DNA from: Thermococcus sp. LS1
GTDB lineage: Archaea; Methanobacteriota_B; Thermococci; Thermococcales; Thermococcaceae
Assembly: GCF_012027395.1 (NCBI RefSeq)
Contig: NZ_SNUJ01000002.1
Span: forward strand, 554,525 to 618,524
DNA: 64,000 bases
Direction: 5' to 3'
The position numbers and the translations under genes were made by a program. The notes beneath the pieces are model-generated. The model saw only the letters and a program-made list of their open reading frames with translations, was not told the DNA's origin and did not search any database. Below are positions 37,058-45,892 of the stretch, one piece after another. Position 1 is the stretch's first letter; each line of letters begins with the position of its first letter.

Positions 37058-38272
37058 ATGCTCCACCATGTTAAGCTCATCCACGCGACAAAGAGCAGAA
37101 AATTGGTTGGAAAGAAGATTGTTCTCGCGATCCCTGGAAGTATAGCCGCCGTCGAGTGCGTCAAGCTCGCGAGGGAGCTGATAAGACACGGCGCCGAGGT
37201 TCACGCGGTCATGAGCGAGAGCGCCACGAAGATAGTCCACCCCTACGCCATGGAGTTCGCCACGGGAAACCCGGTTGTTACGGAGATCACAGGCTTCATC
37301 GAGCACGTTGAGCTGGCAGGAGACCACGAGAACAAGGCCGATCTGGTTTTAGTCTGCCCAGCGACGGCAAACACCATATCGAAGATAGCCTGTGGCATAG
37401 ACGATACACCTGTTACGACGGTCGTAACGACTGCCTTTGCTCACACGCCGATAATGATAGCTCCTGCCATGCACTCCACGATGTACGAGCACCCGATAGT
37501 TGCTGAAAACATAGAAAAGCTCAAGAGGCTTGGAATAGAGTTCATCGGCCCGCGCTTCGAGGAGGGCAAGGCAAAAGTGGCAACGACGGAGGAAATAGTA
37601 TATCGCGTCATCAAAAAGCTCCACAAGAAAGACCTGAAAGGAAAGCGCGTTCTGGTAACCGCGGGGGCAACAAGGGAGTACATAGACCCGATACGCTATA
37701 TAACCAACGCGAGCTCCGGAAAGATGGGTGTGGCAATGGCCGAAGAAGCGGACTTCAGAGGCGCGGAGGTTACGCTGATAAGAACCAAAGGCAGCGTTCC
37801 AAGTTTCGTCGAGAACCAGATCGAAGTCGAGACCGTCGAGGAGATGCTCCAGGCGATAGAAAATGAGCTGAAAAGCAAGAGGTACGACGTTGTTGTTCTG
37901 ACCGCGGCTGTGAGCGACTTCAGGGTTAAGAACAGGGCTGACGTCAAAATAAAGAGTGGCAAAGAGCTCGTTCTGGAGCTCGAGCCGACGCCGAAGATAA
38001 TCGACCACGTTAAGGAGCTTCAGCCGGACGTTTTCCTCGTGGGCTTCAAGGCAGAGACCGGCCTGAGTGAGGAGGAGTTGATAAGCGCGGCCAGAAAGCA
38101 GATGGAGAGGGCAAAGAGCGACCTCGTTGTTGCCAACACCCTCCAGGCCTTCGGCAGCGAAGAGAACGAGGTGCTTCTCGTAACAAAAGAAGATGTCAAA
38201 AGGTTGCCAAGGATGGGCAAGCGCGAGCTGGCGGAGAGGCTCTGGGACGAGATCCTCCAGAGGATTCTTTAA
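37058..38272 (+). CDS. coaBC: CoaBC, phosphopantothenate-cysteine ligase/decarboxylase
   Basis: Two-domain enzyme of coenzyme A synthesis. The N-terminal CoaC flavoprotein domain (about 1-200) shows GSIAAVECVKLARELI and the PAMHSTMYEHP substrate motif. The C-terminal CoaB domain shows VTAGATREYIDPIRYITNASSGKMG near residue 210 and VLTAAVSDFRVKN. 404 residues, standard. GGAGGTGTTGAG precedes ATG 37058. The window also holds a ketopantoate-reductase-like gene of the same pathway at 58113-59045. Confidence 0.95.
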   Translation: MLHHVKLIHATKSRKLVGKKIVLAIPGSIAAVECVKLARELIRHGAEVHAVMSESATKIVHPYAMEFATGNPVVTEITGFIEHVELAGDHENKADLVLVCPATANTISKIACGIDDTPVTTVVTTAFAHTPIMIAPAMHSTMYEHPIVAENIEKLKRLGIEFIGPRFEEGKAKVATTEEIVYRVIKKLHKKDLKGKRVLVTAGATREYIDPIRYITNASSGKMGVAMAEEADFRGAEVTLIRTKGSVPSFVENQIEVETVEEMLQAIENELKSKRYDVVVLTAAVSDFRVKNRADVKIKSGKELVLELEPTPKIIDHVKELQPDVFLVGFKAETGLSEEELISAARKQMERAKSDLVVANTLQAFGSEENEVLLVTKEDVKRLPRMGKRELAERLWDEILQRIL

Positions 38273-38325
38273 ACATCGCAAACCTTTTTTAACATCTTTC
38301 CCAAATTTTTCTTAGAACAACTTGG

Positions 38326-39147
38326 GTGATACAAACGGTTAGTCTTGATAAACCACTACCATACCTTGGGATAACTCCATTCCAGATCACAGCGGCAGCG
38401 GTCACCTTAGTGGTCGGCTACATCGTGACCAAGATCCTCGTGGGGCTCTTTAAGAACAGCCTCAGAAAAACCAAGCTCCCGCTGCTCGTTGTTGAGTTCC
38501 TGGCGAGGTTTCTCAGTGCCATGCTGTATGTCTCAGTAATTCTCATAGCCGTGGGAGTTCTGGGCGTGTCCATCGGACCGGTTATCCTTGGCCTCTCGGC
38601 GGTGATAGGCCTGATTCTGGGCTTTGGCTTACAGGACACGCTGACGAATCTTGCCGCCGGCCTCTGGATCGCAGCCCTTAGACCGATAGACATCGGCGAG
38701 GTCGTGAGCATATCGGGCCAGATTGGAAAGGTCAACAGCATAGGACTTATGGCCACTGAGCTACTGACTCCAGACAACACCATAATAATGATCCCAAACA
38801 GGCTCGTCTGGGGGACCATAATAATCAACCACACCCGTATGCCCACGAGAAGGGTCGGAGTTGACATCGGTGTCGCCTATGGAACTGACCTTGATAGGGC
38901 TATAAAGCTCGCAATGGAGCTCATGAAGAGTCACCCCAAAGTCCTCAATGAGCCAGAGCCAAGCGTCGTCATAACTGCTCTGGCCGATTCATCCATAAAC
39001 CTTCAGCTCAGGGCCTGGACCAAGACCGAGGACTACTGGGAAGTGAAGGGGGACTTAACCAGGGGCATCTATGAACTCTACACCAGAGAGGGCATCGAAA
39101 TACCGTTTCCGCAAGTGGATGTCCATATCAGGGAGATGGCAGGATGA
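38326..39147 (+). CDS. MscS-family mechanosensitive channel
   Basis: 273 residues. Three transmembrane segments; the pore-lining TM3 region is GLSAVIGLILGFGLQDTLTNLAAGLWIA with the glycine/alanine pattern of MscS. A beta domain (VVSISGQIGKVNSIGLMATEL) and a C-terminal vestibule domain follow. The start is uncertain; GTG 38326 is in frame but no clear ribosome site precedes it. Confidence 0.88.
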   Translation: MIQTVSLDKPLPYLGITPFQITAAAVTLVVGYIVTKILVGLFKNSLRKTKLPLLVVEFLARFLSAMLYVSVILIAVGVLGVSIGPVILGLSAVIGLILGFGLQDTLTNLAAGLWIAALRPIDIGEVVSISGQIGKVNSIGLMATELLTPDNTIIMIPNRLVWGTIIINHTRMPTRRVGVDIGVAYGTDLDRAIKLAMELMKSHPKVLNEPEPSVVITALADSSINLQLRAWTKTEDYWEVKGDLTRGIYELYTREGIEIPFPQVDVHIREMAG

Positions 39148-39236
39148 GGGCTTTTGTTTTTCCCACTAAAGAAAGTTTTTTGAACTTTGCCGTCAGGTTT
39201 CAATATTGCAAAAGCTTTGTTACAGAGTGAGACAAG

Positions 39237-39958
39237 ATGGTGGTTGGAGGAATAACCGGCCTGGAAGGAACTGGCAAAACTGCCCTTACCGTGAATATAG
39301 GCACATGTCTGGCTATGCAGGGGATCCGGACCCTTCTGGTTGATGCGGATCTGTATTTTCCTAACCTGAGCTTTCATCTTGGAATAAATCCAAAGTACAC
39401 AGTACATTCCTACCTCAAGGATCATGAGATGGATATGGAGTGGCTGATATACCCTCACAGGGGCATCAAAAACCTCTACATCATACCAGGCGATCCGAAT
39501 GAGGAGATACACCACCAGCTCTCGTTCAAAGCACTTACCGGCTTGGTTGAGTACTTTAAGGAGTATTACGGGACAGTTTTGATCGACTTTCCATCGGGTC
39601 TGCCGATAGCCGCCCGGCCCTAATTGGCGAGCTGGATTACCAGATACTCGTAATAGACCCCAGTACCGTTCCCCTCAGAAATCTCCGGGACTGGGTGGAG
39701 TCGATAGTGAGAAAGTTCCTCCACCTGGGACATCCAAACCTTTGGGTCGTGCTTAATAAACCGCTGATTCCTGAGAAGGCCCTCCTCTCCCTCGAGAGGT
39801 TTATAGCTAATGAGCTCGAAGTGCCCCTGCTGGGAACAATACCCTATGATCCGCTCATACTGGAAAGCACTTACGCCGGCACTCCGGTATGTGAGTGGGG
39901 CGATGATCTGGGAGTGATAACAGAGATAGCCTACACAATTGAAGAACTTTTCGTTTAA
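39237..39958 (+). CDS. ParA/MinD-like ATPase, one frameshift
   Basis: Frame 39237-39623 and the frame that ends at 39958 join if one C is added at the CCC run near 39615-39620, giving IAARPLIGELDYQILVIDP. The P-loop is GLEGTGKTALT, which lacks the Lys before the loop typical of ParA/MinD. DADLYFPNLSFHLG and an FPSGLP segment match MinD-type proteins. About 240 residues after correction. It has no ParB, MinC or archaellum partner nearby. Function unknown. Confidence 0.7.
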
Positions 39959-40010
39959 TGCCCCGAAATCCTCATAAAGTTTGTTTTCCTCCCAGTTCTT
40001 GGTGATTCTG

Positions 40011-40691
40011 ATGAAGAAGATAGGCATAATAGGCGGAATGACGCCGGAATCGACCTGCTACTACTACCACAAATACATCGAGATAAGCCGCGAGAAGTTT
40101 GGGAAGCACTTCTATCCGGAACTCATAATCTACTCCATAAACTTCAAGGAGTTCTTCGAGAATCCCGAAGGCTGGGAGGGGAGGAAGAAGATCCTAATCA
40201 ACGCCGCCAAAGCCCTAGAGAGGGCAGGAGCGGAGATAATAGCGATGTCTGCAAACACTCCTCACAAAGTCTTCCCCGACATTCAGAAAGAAGTAAACGT
40301 CCCGATGGTGAGCATAATAAAGGCAGTTGCTGAAGAAATCAAGAGGAGAGGGATAAAGCGCGTTCTCCTCCTCGGAACTAAAACAACCATGAGCTCCGAC
40401 TTCTACGTCAACGCGCTCCGCGAGGAGGGCTTTGAAGTCGTGGTTCCAAGCGAGGAGGAGCAGGAGAGGCTCAACTCGATAATTTTCAACGAGCTGGCCT
40501 TCGAGAACTTCAGGAACAAGCCCTGGATAGTCGAACTAATCGAGAGGTATGCGAGGGAAGAGAAAGTCGAAGGAGTAATCCTTGGCTGCACGGAGCTTCC
40601 TCTGGCCATAAAGGCCGGAGACGTTAGCATTGAGGTCTTCGATACGGCCGAAATCCACATGAGGAAGCTCATAGAGCTGGCGAGCGAGTGA
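40011..40691 (+). CDS. Aspartate/glutamate racemase family protein, one catalytic Cys missing
   Basis: 226 residues. Two pseudo-symmetric halves with GIIGGMTPESTC at the start and LGCTELPLA near residue 193. The second catalytic Cys is present (C193). At the first site the usual CNT is MSANTPH, so Ala81 replaces Cys. The single-Cys arrangement resembles atypical members that have lost the first Cys. GGTGATTCTG precedes ATG 40011. Enzyme activity may be altered. Confidence 0.78.
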   Translation: MKKIGIIGGMTPESTCYYYHKYIEISREKFGKHFYPELIIYSINFKEFFENPEGWEGRKKILINAAKALERAGAEIIAMSANTPHKVFPDIQKEVNVPMVSIIKAVAEEIKRRGIKRVLLLGTKTTMSSDFYVNALREEGFEVVVPSEEEQERLNSIIFNELAFENFRNKPWIVELIERYAREEKVEGVILGCTELPLAIKAGDVSIEVFDTAEIHMRKLIELASE

Positions 40692-40700
40692 TTTTTATAC
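40692..40700 (+). promoter_or_regulatory. Probable mazG promoter
   Basis: TTTTTATAC at 40692-40700 ends 32 bases before the mazG start. Confidence 0.45.
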
Positions 40701-40732
40701 CCTTTTCTTCCCCCTTCGTTGGGTGAAAAGCT

Positions 40733-41026
40733 ATGGAGATTCGCGAGTTCCAAGAAATGATAAGGGAGATTTACTTTCATAAGGACTCGAAGCGCGGAGT
40801 GGATAAAACGTTCCTCTGGTTCGTGGAAGAGATTGGCGAGTTAGCGGAGGCGATAAGGAAGAAGGACAGGGAGGCAATGGAGGAGGAATTTGCCGACGTC
40901 TTGGCGTGGCTTTCAAGTTTAGCAAACCTCGTTGGCGTTGATTTGGAGGAAGCGGCGAAGAAGAAATACCCGGGCGTTTGCCCCTACTGCGGAAAGAAGC
41001 CCTGTGAGTGCCAGGAGAAGTTTTAG
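40733..41026 (+). CDS. MazG-like nucleotide pyrophosphohydrolase with Cys-rich tail
   Basis: 97 residues. Single MazG domain, acidic metal motifs EEIGELAEAI and EEEFADVLAW. It hydrolyses non-canonical or house-cleaning NTPs in related proteins. The tail CPYCGKKPCEC has four Cys, a small zinc-knuckle-like addition. Its end overlaps the convergent MFS gene by 4 bases. Confidence 0.82.
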   Translation: MEIREFQEMIREIYFHKDSKRGVDKTFLWFVEEIGELAEAIRKKDREAMEEEFADVLAWLSSLANLVGVDLEEAAKKKYPGVCPYCGKKPCECQEKF

Positions 41027-42159
41027 AGGTTTTCCTTCTTTTCGAGGAAGACCAGAGAACTCAACCCCAAAAAGAACACCGATGCGAGGACTATCCCACG
41101 CATTATGCCCACATAATCAAAGAGCCACCCAAGGACAGCGTTGAGGACTCCATTAGTGGTAGCCGCCATGAGGGAGTAAAGGGAACCAACAGTGGCCCTT
41201 TTCTCATCGGGGATCGCCTTCTGAAACCTTCCCTGCCACTCCTTGAAAGCCTGGGCGAATATAAACGTTTCAAGAACCAGCGTGATGAACCCGAACCAGC
41301 CGCTCAGTCCCGCGAGAAGTGAGAGGAACGGAAGAAGAATCCCAGCATAGAGGTACAGCCTCTCCCTCACTTTATCCCCTACGTCGATGTACCATGAAAT
41401 GCTGTTGATGGTCATGTGAAGTGCCACAACACCCGAAACGGCGAGAACGGACGCGAGGAATCCATAGAAGTAGAGCTGCATGAAGGCCGTGAAGAGGGTC
41501 ACGGGAAGGCCAATGATGTTTGCATAGATGAAAAGCCAGAGAACTTCGCGGGAGTTCCAGACGAACCTGATGCTCTCAAGAAGGTGGTGACCGTATGGAA
41601 GCCCGCTTCTCACGGTGTCCTTTGGAATCGTGGCGAGTATTAAGAGCGAAGTCAGGACAAAGGGAAGGCTCAGGATTATTGGAAGCCTCATACTGCCAGC
41701 AAAGTCCGCAAGGATGCCCCCTGTAAGAGTTCCAACGAAACCGCCGGCCATTTCAAAGGATCTCAGTCTTCCGTAAACTCTTGGATATTCATCTGCCCTT
41801 TCCTCTCTCTTTAAAAGCTCATAGAGCCAGCCTGTTTCTGCACCAGTGGTAAAGGCCGTTGAGAGGGCGCCTATGATAGTGGCAAGAAATACGTCAGCAA
41901 AAGAATTAGCAAAATAGAGCAGGGGAAGAGAGGCAAGAAAAAGGGCCCTCGCCACCAGAACACTCGTCTTCTTTGAAATCTTGTCCGCCACCACTCCAGT
42001 CGGAACTTCGAGGAAGGCCACAAGGAGGAGAGAAATCGCCGCCAGCAGGCCAATCTGTCCCTTGGATAAACCTAAGCTCTGGAGGTAGACCTGATAGAAG
42101 CCCGCATAAAGGGCAATGTAGAGGAAGCCCGCGAGGTAGAAGCGTTTAATGTAGTCCAT
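41023..42159 (-). CDS. MFS transporter
   Basis: 378 residues, 12 hydrophobic segments. The loop between TM2 and TM3 carries the MFS signature VVADKISKKTSV and the N-terminus the EVPTG mark. Substrate unknown. A close paralogue of the decayed gene at 45096-45685, with which it shares FEVPTGVVADK in near-identical form. Start ATG 42159 chosen at MDYIKRFYLAG. Confidence 0.85.
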   Translation of the reverse strand: MDYIKRFYLAGFLYIALYAGFYQVYLQSLGLSKGQIGLLAAISLLLVAFLEVPTGVVADKISKKTSVLVARALFLASLPLLYFANSFADVFLATIIGALSTAFTTGAETGWLYELLKREERADEYPRVYGRLRSFEMAGGFVGTLTGGILADFAGSMRLPIILSLPFVLTSLLILATIPKDTVRSGLPYGHHLLESIRFVWNSREVLWLFIYANIIGLPVTLFTAFMQLYFYGFLASVLAVSGVVALHMTINSISWYIDVGDKVRERLYLYAGILLPFLSLLAGLSGWFGFITLVLETFIFAQAFKEWQGRFQKAIPDEKRATVGSLYSLMAATTNGVLNAVLGWLFDYVGIMRGIVLASVFFLGLSSLVFLEKKENL

Positions 42160-42248
42160 TGCCACCCTCCGTGATTTTATACTCCTAAAAGTACGCATAA
42201 CAGACCGAAGATTAAAGCCTTTTTTCGACCACCATCGAAGCGGAAAGA

Positions 42249-42257
42249 TTTTTATAC
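42249..42257 (+). promoter_or_regulatory. Probable tldD promoter
   Basis: TTTTTATAC at 42249-42257 ends 43 bases before ATG 42300. Confidence 0.45.
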
Positions 42258-42299
42258 CTTTGAACGCACTATTCTATGCAGTAAACCGAGGTGATGTGC

Positions 42300-43721
42300 A
42301 TGCATGAACTCGCCGAGTTCGCCGTTGAAAAGGCTTTAGAGCTCGGGGCGAGCTATGCCGAGGCTCGCTTCGAGGAGAAGAACGGCACTTCTCTGGCAAT
42401 GAAGAACGGCAATCCCGAAGGCCTTGAGGTCATCTCAGACAGGGGAATTGGCGTGAGGGTTCTGGTCGATGGGGGCATGGGATTTGCCTCGACGAACGTC
42501 CTCACTAAGGAAAGCGTTGCCGAGGCGGTTAAAAAAGCCCTCAAGCTCGCTAAAGCAGCTGCGAAGGTAAGGAATGAGCCTATTCGCTTTAGCGATGAAG
42601 ACTTCCATGAGGTTTACTATGAAGTCAAGATGAGGAAGGACTTCCGCGACGTTTCGGTGGAGGAAAAACTTGAGCTCCTGAAAAAAGTTGAGGAGGATGT
42701 TTTGGAGGCTGGTGCACAGACACCGATGCGCTTCCTCCGGTACTCTGACCAGATCTGGCACAAGATATTCATGAACAGCGAAGGTGCACTCGTTGAGAGC
42801 GTCATCCCGCGCGTCTCCATGATGTACAACCTCGTTGTCTTCGAGAACGGCCAGATGGAGCAGGCACCTTTCGTGCAGAGGGCCTTCTCAGGTGGACTGG
42901 AGCTCATTGAAAAGGATGAGCCTTGGAAGTGGGCGGTTAAAGACGTTTTGGCTCTTCAAAGGCTCATACGCGAGGGTAGGAAACCGCCCGAAGGAAAAGT
43001 AGATGTAGTCATAAGCCCAGAGGTAGCTGGCATAGCCGTCCACGAGAGCGTCGGGCATCCCTATGAGGCGGATAGAATATTCGGAAGGGAGGCGGCGCAG
43101 GCCGGTGAAAGCTTCGTAAAGCCAGAGATGCTGGGTGAGAGGATTGGAAGCGAAGTTGTCACAGTCATAGAGGATCCGACGATACCCAACAGCTGGGGTT
43201 TTTACCTCTACGACGACGAGGGTGTTAAGGCAAGGCCACGCTACCTAATTAAAGATGGGATTATAACCGAGTTCCTCACCAACAGGGAGTATGCAGCAAA
43301 GCTCGGCCAGCGCTCCAACGCTTCAGCCAGGGCGATAAACTACAACCGCGAGCCGATAGTGAGAATGGCCAACACCTACCTAGCTCCCGGAGATTACAGC
43401 TTCGAGGAGCTGATTGAGGACATAAAGCTCGGCGTCTACATGGTCTCATTCAACGAGTGGAACATAGACGACAGGCGCTACCAGCAGCGCTACATCGGCA
43501 GAGAGGCTTATCTCATCGAGAACGGCGAGATAAAGCACCCCGTGAGGAGACCGATTCTTGAGATAACCACCAAGGCACTGTGGAGCAGCGTCGATGCCGT
43601 TGGCAAGGAGATTGAATTCTACCCAGGAACCTGCGGCAAGGGCGAGCCTGGCCAGGGCGTTCCGGTCTGGATGGGAGGTGCCCCCGCGAGGCTCAGGGGA
43701 ATACCGCTGAGGAGGCCGTGA
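42300..43721 (+). CDS. tldD: TldD-family metalloprotease
   Basis: 473 residues. Zinc site HESVGHPYEADRIFG (HExxxH pattern) near residue 245, and the glycine-rich end GQGVPVWMGGAPARLRGI. TldD/TldE complexes degrade unfolded peptides in archaea and bacteria. GAGGTGATGTGC precedes ATG 42300. The partner TldE gene follows 10 bases later, so the two form the heterodimer. Confidence 0.93.
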   Translation: MHELAEFAVEKALELGASYAEARFEEKNGTSLAMKNGNPEGLEVISDRGIGVRVLVDGGMGFASTNVLTKESVAEAVKKALKLAKAAAKVRNEPIRFSDEDFHEVYYEVKMRKDFRDVSVEEKLELLKKVEEDVLEAGAQTPMRFLRYSDQIWHKIFMNSEGALVESVIPRVSMMYNLVVFENGQMEQAPFVQRAFSGGLELIEKDEPWKWAVKDVLALQRLIREGRKPPEGKVDVVISPEVAGIAVHESVGHPYEADRIFGREAAQAGESFVKPEMLGERIGSEVVTVIEDPTIPNSWGFYLYDDEGVKARPRYLIKDGIITEFLTNREYAAKLGQRSNASARAINYNREPIVRMANTYLAPGDYSFEELIEDIKLGVYMVSFNEWNIDDRRYQQRYIGREAYLIENGEIKHPVRRPILEITTKALWSSVDAVGKEIEFYPGTCGKGEPGQGVPVWMGGAPARLRGIPLRRP

Positions 43722-43731
43722 GGTGGTGGAG

Positions 43732-45054
43732 ATGTTTGACGTTAACGAATTCATCCTTAAGAAGGCCAAAGAGCTTGGCTTCGGCGATGTTGTCGTCCTC
43801 GGCTACGAGATGGACAGGCGCCAGGTGCGCTTCGCCAACAACGAGATAACCGTCGCCAAGAACTGGCACGAGAGGAAGGTGGAACTCTTCGTCGAGCTTG
43901 AGAAGAGGATCGCGGGAACGAGCATCACCGAGCTGAGCGAGGAGAACATCAAGAGGACGCTCAAGGCCCTGCTCTCGACTTTAAAGAACATGGCCCCGAA
44001 GGAGGACTACTACGGTATAGCAGAGGGGCCTTTCGAGTACAGAGATATACCCGAGACCTTCGATAAAGCCATAGTCGAGCTCGATGAGCCGAACGAGTAC
44101 GTTGAGACCGCCATAAACGCGGCCCTCGAGGAGGGGGCTAAGCGTGTCGCCGGTGTTTTATACACTGACCACAACAGGATCTATCTCACCACGAGCAACG
44201 GCGTCGAGGCCTTTGACGAGGGAACGGGAATAGAAATAAGCGTTAGAGCCTTCATCGGTGACCTTGAGAGCGGCCACGGCACTAACTCAGTGAGGATCCT
44301 CAAGAAGTTCGATCCCGAAAGTGCGGGAAGAAAGGCCGGCGAGATAGCTAAGATGGCACAGAACCCGGAGCAGGGGCCGGAAGGAAAATTCGATGTGATA
44401 TTTGACCCGCTGGCTTTCGCCAACCTTCTCAGTTATATGAGCTTCATGACATCGGCCTACGCCGCCGAGGCAGGCTTTTCCTTCCTCGTTGGCAAGCTCG
44501 GGCAGAAGGTAGCAAACGAGAACGTTACCATCAAGGACGTCGGAAACATGCCCAACGCCTACGGAACCAGAAAGTTCGACGATGAAGGCGTTCCGACGAG
44601 AGAAACAACGATAATCGAGAACGGAACCTTCAAAACATTCCTGCTCAACACGAGCCTAGCCAAGAAGTACGGAACCGAAACAACGGCCAACGCAGGACTC
44701 GTCATGCCACACGCTTGGAACATCCTGCTTGAGCCCGGAGATTACACCAAAGAGGAGCTCTTCAGTGAGGTCAAGAAGGGCATATACATCACCAACGTCT
44801 GGTACACCCGCTTCCAGAACTACGTCGCCGGCGACTTCTCCACCATCCCGAGGGACGGCATCTTCCTGGTAGAGAACGGCGAGCTGAAGCCCATAAGGAA
44901 CATCCGTGTGAGCGACAACTTCCAGAGAATTCTGGAGAACATCGCTGCCCTCGGAAAGGACATCCACCACATCCACTGGTGGGAGGTTAGAAATCCAGTG
45001 TTTACACCCTACGTTCTTGTTAAGGACGTGGGAATAACTAGGGCGACCAAGTGA
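43732..45054 (+). CDS. tldE: TldE/PmbA-family protein
   Basis: 440 residues. TldE/PmbA homologue, second subunit. There is no HExxxH, as expected for TldE. Family marks include KMAQNPEQGPEGKFDVIF, EGVPTRETTIIENGTFKTFL and TFLLNTSLAKKYG. Start ATG 43732 has GAGGTGGTGG upstream. Followed by a transcription-stop hairpin at 45056-45090. Confidence 0.92.
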   Translation: MFDVNEFILKKAKELGFGDVVVLGYEMDRRQVRFANNEITVAKNWHERKVELFVELEKRIAGTSITELSEENIKRTLKALLSTLKNMAPKEDYYGIAEGPFEYRDIPETFDKAIVELDEPNEYVETAINAALEEGAKRVAGVLYTDHNRIYLTTSNGVEAFDEGTGIEISVRAFIGDLESGHGTNSVRILKKFDPESAGRKAGEIAKMAQNPEQGPEGKFDVIFDPLAFANLLSYMSFMTSAYAAEAGFSFLVGKLGQKVANENVTIKDVGNMPNAYGTRKFDDEGVPTRETTIIENGTFKTFLLNTSLAKKYGTETTANAGLVMPHAWNILLEPGDYTKEELFSEVKKGIYITNVWYTRFQNYVAGDFSTIPRDGIFLVENGELKPIRNIRVSDNFQRILENIAALGKDIHHIHWWEVRNPVFTPYVLVKDVGITRATK

Positions 45055-45055
45055 G

Positions 45056-45090
45056 GAGGTGCCCCTTAGGGGTGCCAACCTCTTCTTTTC
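45056..45090. terminator. Hairpin terminator between convergent genes
   Basis: GAGGT (45056-45060) pairs with ACCTC (45078-45082), and inside it CCCC (45062-45065) pairs with GGGG (45069-45072) around a TTA loop; TTCTTTTC follows. It lies 2 bases after the tldE stop and before the MFS remnant end. Confidence 0.5.
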
Positions 45091-45095
45091 AATTC

Positions 45096-45685
45096 TCATT
45101 CCTTAGATAAGTGTCTGAGCCGGAGCGGATCCCTGAGAGGACCGAGAAGTTGTGCCGCTTTGAAGGCAAAGCCAACCCCGAGCGGTATCAGCGCAAAGAG
45201 GAGCCTGGCAGCATTCAGCCCAAGCCTCTGAACCGCAAAGCCGTAGAGGACGTAAAAGGCCGACATGAAGAGTGCCGAGAACATCATGTCGAGGGAGACT
45301 ATTGTGGCCCTCTTCTCGCTCGGAATCCTGTGCTGGAACTCCACAGAAAAGTTGAATGAGAAGGCGGTGTTCACGAAGGTAGCTCCAAGGGAGGCGAGAA
45401 CCGCATAGGCGACCAGCATTGGAAAGTTCTGAAGGAATATGAGAAATAGCACTGAGAGGGAAAACAATGCCATGCCTATGAGCACACTCGTCTTCCGGCT
45501 CACCTTGTCCGCCACCACACCGGTCGGAACCTCAAAGAGAAAGAAGCCCAGTGCCGAGACTGCACTCACAAGGCCGATCTGGCCGTAGGTAATGCCCTTC
45601 GAGAGGTAGTAGATGACCGTGAGGTCCCGATGAAGCTCGTGTTCATGAGGAGGAAGAGAAGCCTGTACCTCCTGAGCAGGTTCAT
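45096..45685 (-). pseudogene. Decayed MFS transporter, frameshifted and internally deleted
   Basis: Reads MNLLRRYRLLFLLMNTSFIG from ATG 45685, then one G is missing at about 45626 and the frame resumes as DLTVIYYLSKGITYGQIG and FEVPTGVVADKVSRKTSV. About 90 residues later it jumps to FQHRIPSEKRATIVSLDMMFS, the region before the last two helices, so roughly half the transporter is absent. The complete paralogue 41023-42159 shows where. About 197 residues in total. Looks like true decay, not only an assembly error. Confidence 0.75.
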
Positions 45686-45892
45686 CTCACCACCCGGGAT
45701 AGGAAGTTGCCCATCTGAAGGATTTAAGGTTTTTGAATGACGCAACGACCATAATCTCCCGCATCAAAGAACCAGAAGTCACGTTACTTTCCAAAATCTC
45801 CGGAAAATTGCCCAAATCTGCGTAACAAGATGGGACGGCTGAGAAAACGCTTAAAAACTTCTTCACATATCTTGAAACCGGGTGATAGGAAG

